The notes below the pieces were generated by a model, which saw only the letters and a list, made by a program, of their open reading frames with translations, was not told the origin of the DNA and ran no database searches. From Dermacentor variabilis (taxonomy: Eukaryota > Arthropoda > Arachnida > Ixodida > Ixodidae), in the NCBI RefSeq assembly GCF_050947875.1, contig NC_134569.1, forward strand, positions 37,175,277-37,239,276: a DNA stretch of 64,000 nt, read 5' to 3'. Position numbers and translations under genes: made by a program. Positions within the stretch are counted from its first letter, which is position 1; each line of letters starts with the position of its first letter. Positions 63,945 to 64,000 of the stretch are shown here, one piece after another.

Positions 63945-64000
63945 TGGTAGCAGATTAGATATTACTTATGCCTATATGCACATATTAACATATGTAAAAT
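61926..64000 (+). mobile_element. 5'-truncated CR1/Jockey-type LINE, continuing past the window
   Basis: LINE sequence proper begins between about 61926 and 61985, right after the RNase H remnant of the preceding LINE, and continues through the RT frame (stop at 63942-63944) into a 3' UTR cut by the window edge. The endonuclease is absent through 5' truncation, and no RNase H follows RT, as in CR1/Jockey/L2-type elements. The preserved reading frame argues for a young insertion. Confidence 0.85.

Overview
This is a eukaryotic genomic window, almost certainly from a hard tick (Ixodidae). The main clue is a recurring tRNA-headed SINE with the body of the tick 'Ruka' family (complete at 56792-57030, further copies at 6189, 40716 and 41517). 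LINE 3' ends of types I associate with ticks, Ty3/gypsy retrotransposons, long AT-rich non-coding spacers and many microsatellites fit this. No prokaryotic operon, rRNA or CRISPR is present. Names of families come from memory of typical motifs; no database search was possible.

Layout. 1-8973: spacer with an L2-like LINE 3' end (1580-2420) and an old SINE. 8974-15766: element A, a complete, young Ty3/gypsy-type LTR retrotransposon (+). 15771-35660: mostly unannotatable spacer with LINE remnants on both strands, a MITE (28082-28710), hairpins, microsatellites and a few weak exon candidates. 35778-40052: element D, a decayed, truncated canonical gypsy element (-). 40716-42328: two SINEs and a foldback structure. 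44013-54434: element C, an older internally deleted gypsy element (+), whose 3' LTR is split by element B (46932-54090, -), a second complete copy of the element A family. 54439-58730: spacer containing a possible host gene start (a THAP-like first exon, 55923-56075, -) between inverted repeats. 58735-64000: two degenerate I-group LINE pieces followed by a 5'-truncated CR1/Jockey-type LINE running off the window.

The most interesting system is the A/B family. Each copy has one uninterrupted gag-pol frame (1503 and 1492 codons) in which the integrase lies BEFORE reverse transcriptase and RNase H. This is a Ty1/copia-like order in an element whose enzymes are Ty3/gypsy-like, as in the Gmr1 group. 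Two independent insertions with different 4-bp target duplications share it, so it is not a local rearrangement. The family also has an odd protease motif (DSA instead of DTG/DSG), a SAP-like gag N-terminus, a repeated primer-site-like motif, a second TATA/initiator-like pair upstream of the 3' LTR, and rapidly changing tandem arrays in the LTR.

The order of events can be read from the nesting. C inserted (TSD ATAC) and diverged, B inserted into its 3' LTR (TSD GCAC), and A inserted recently elsewhere (TSD GTAC). C and D are canonical gag-PR-RT-RH-INT relatives sharing a different primer binding site.
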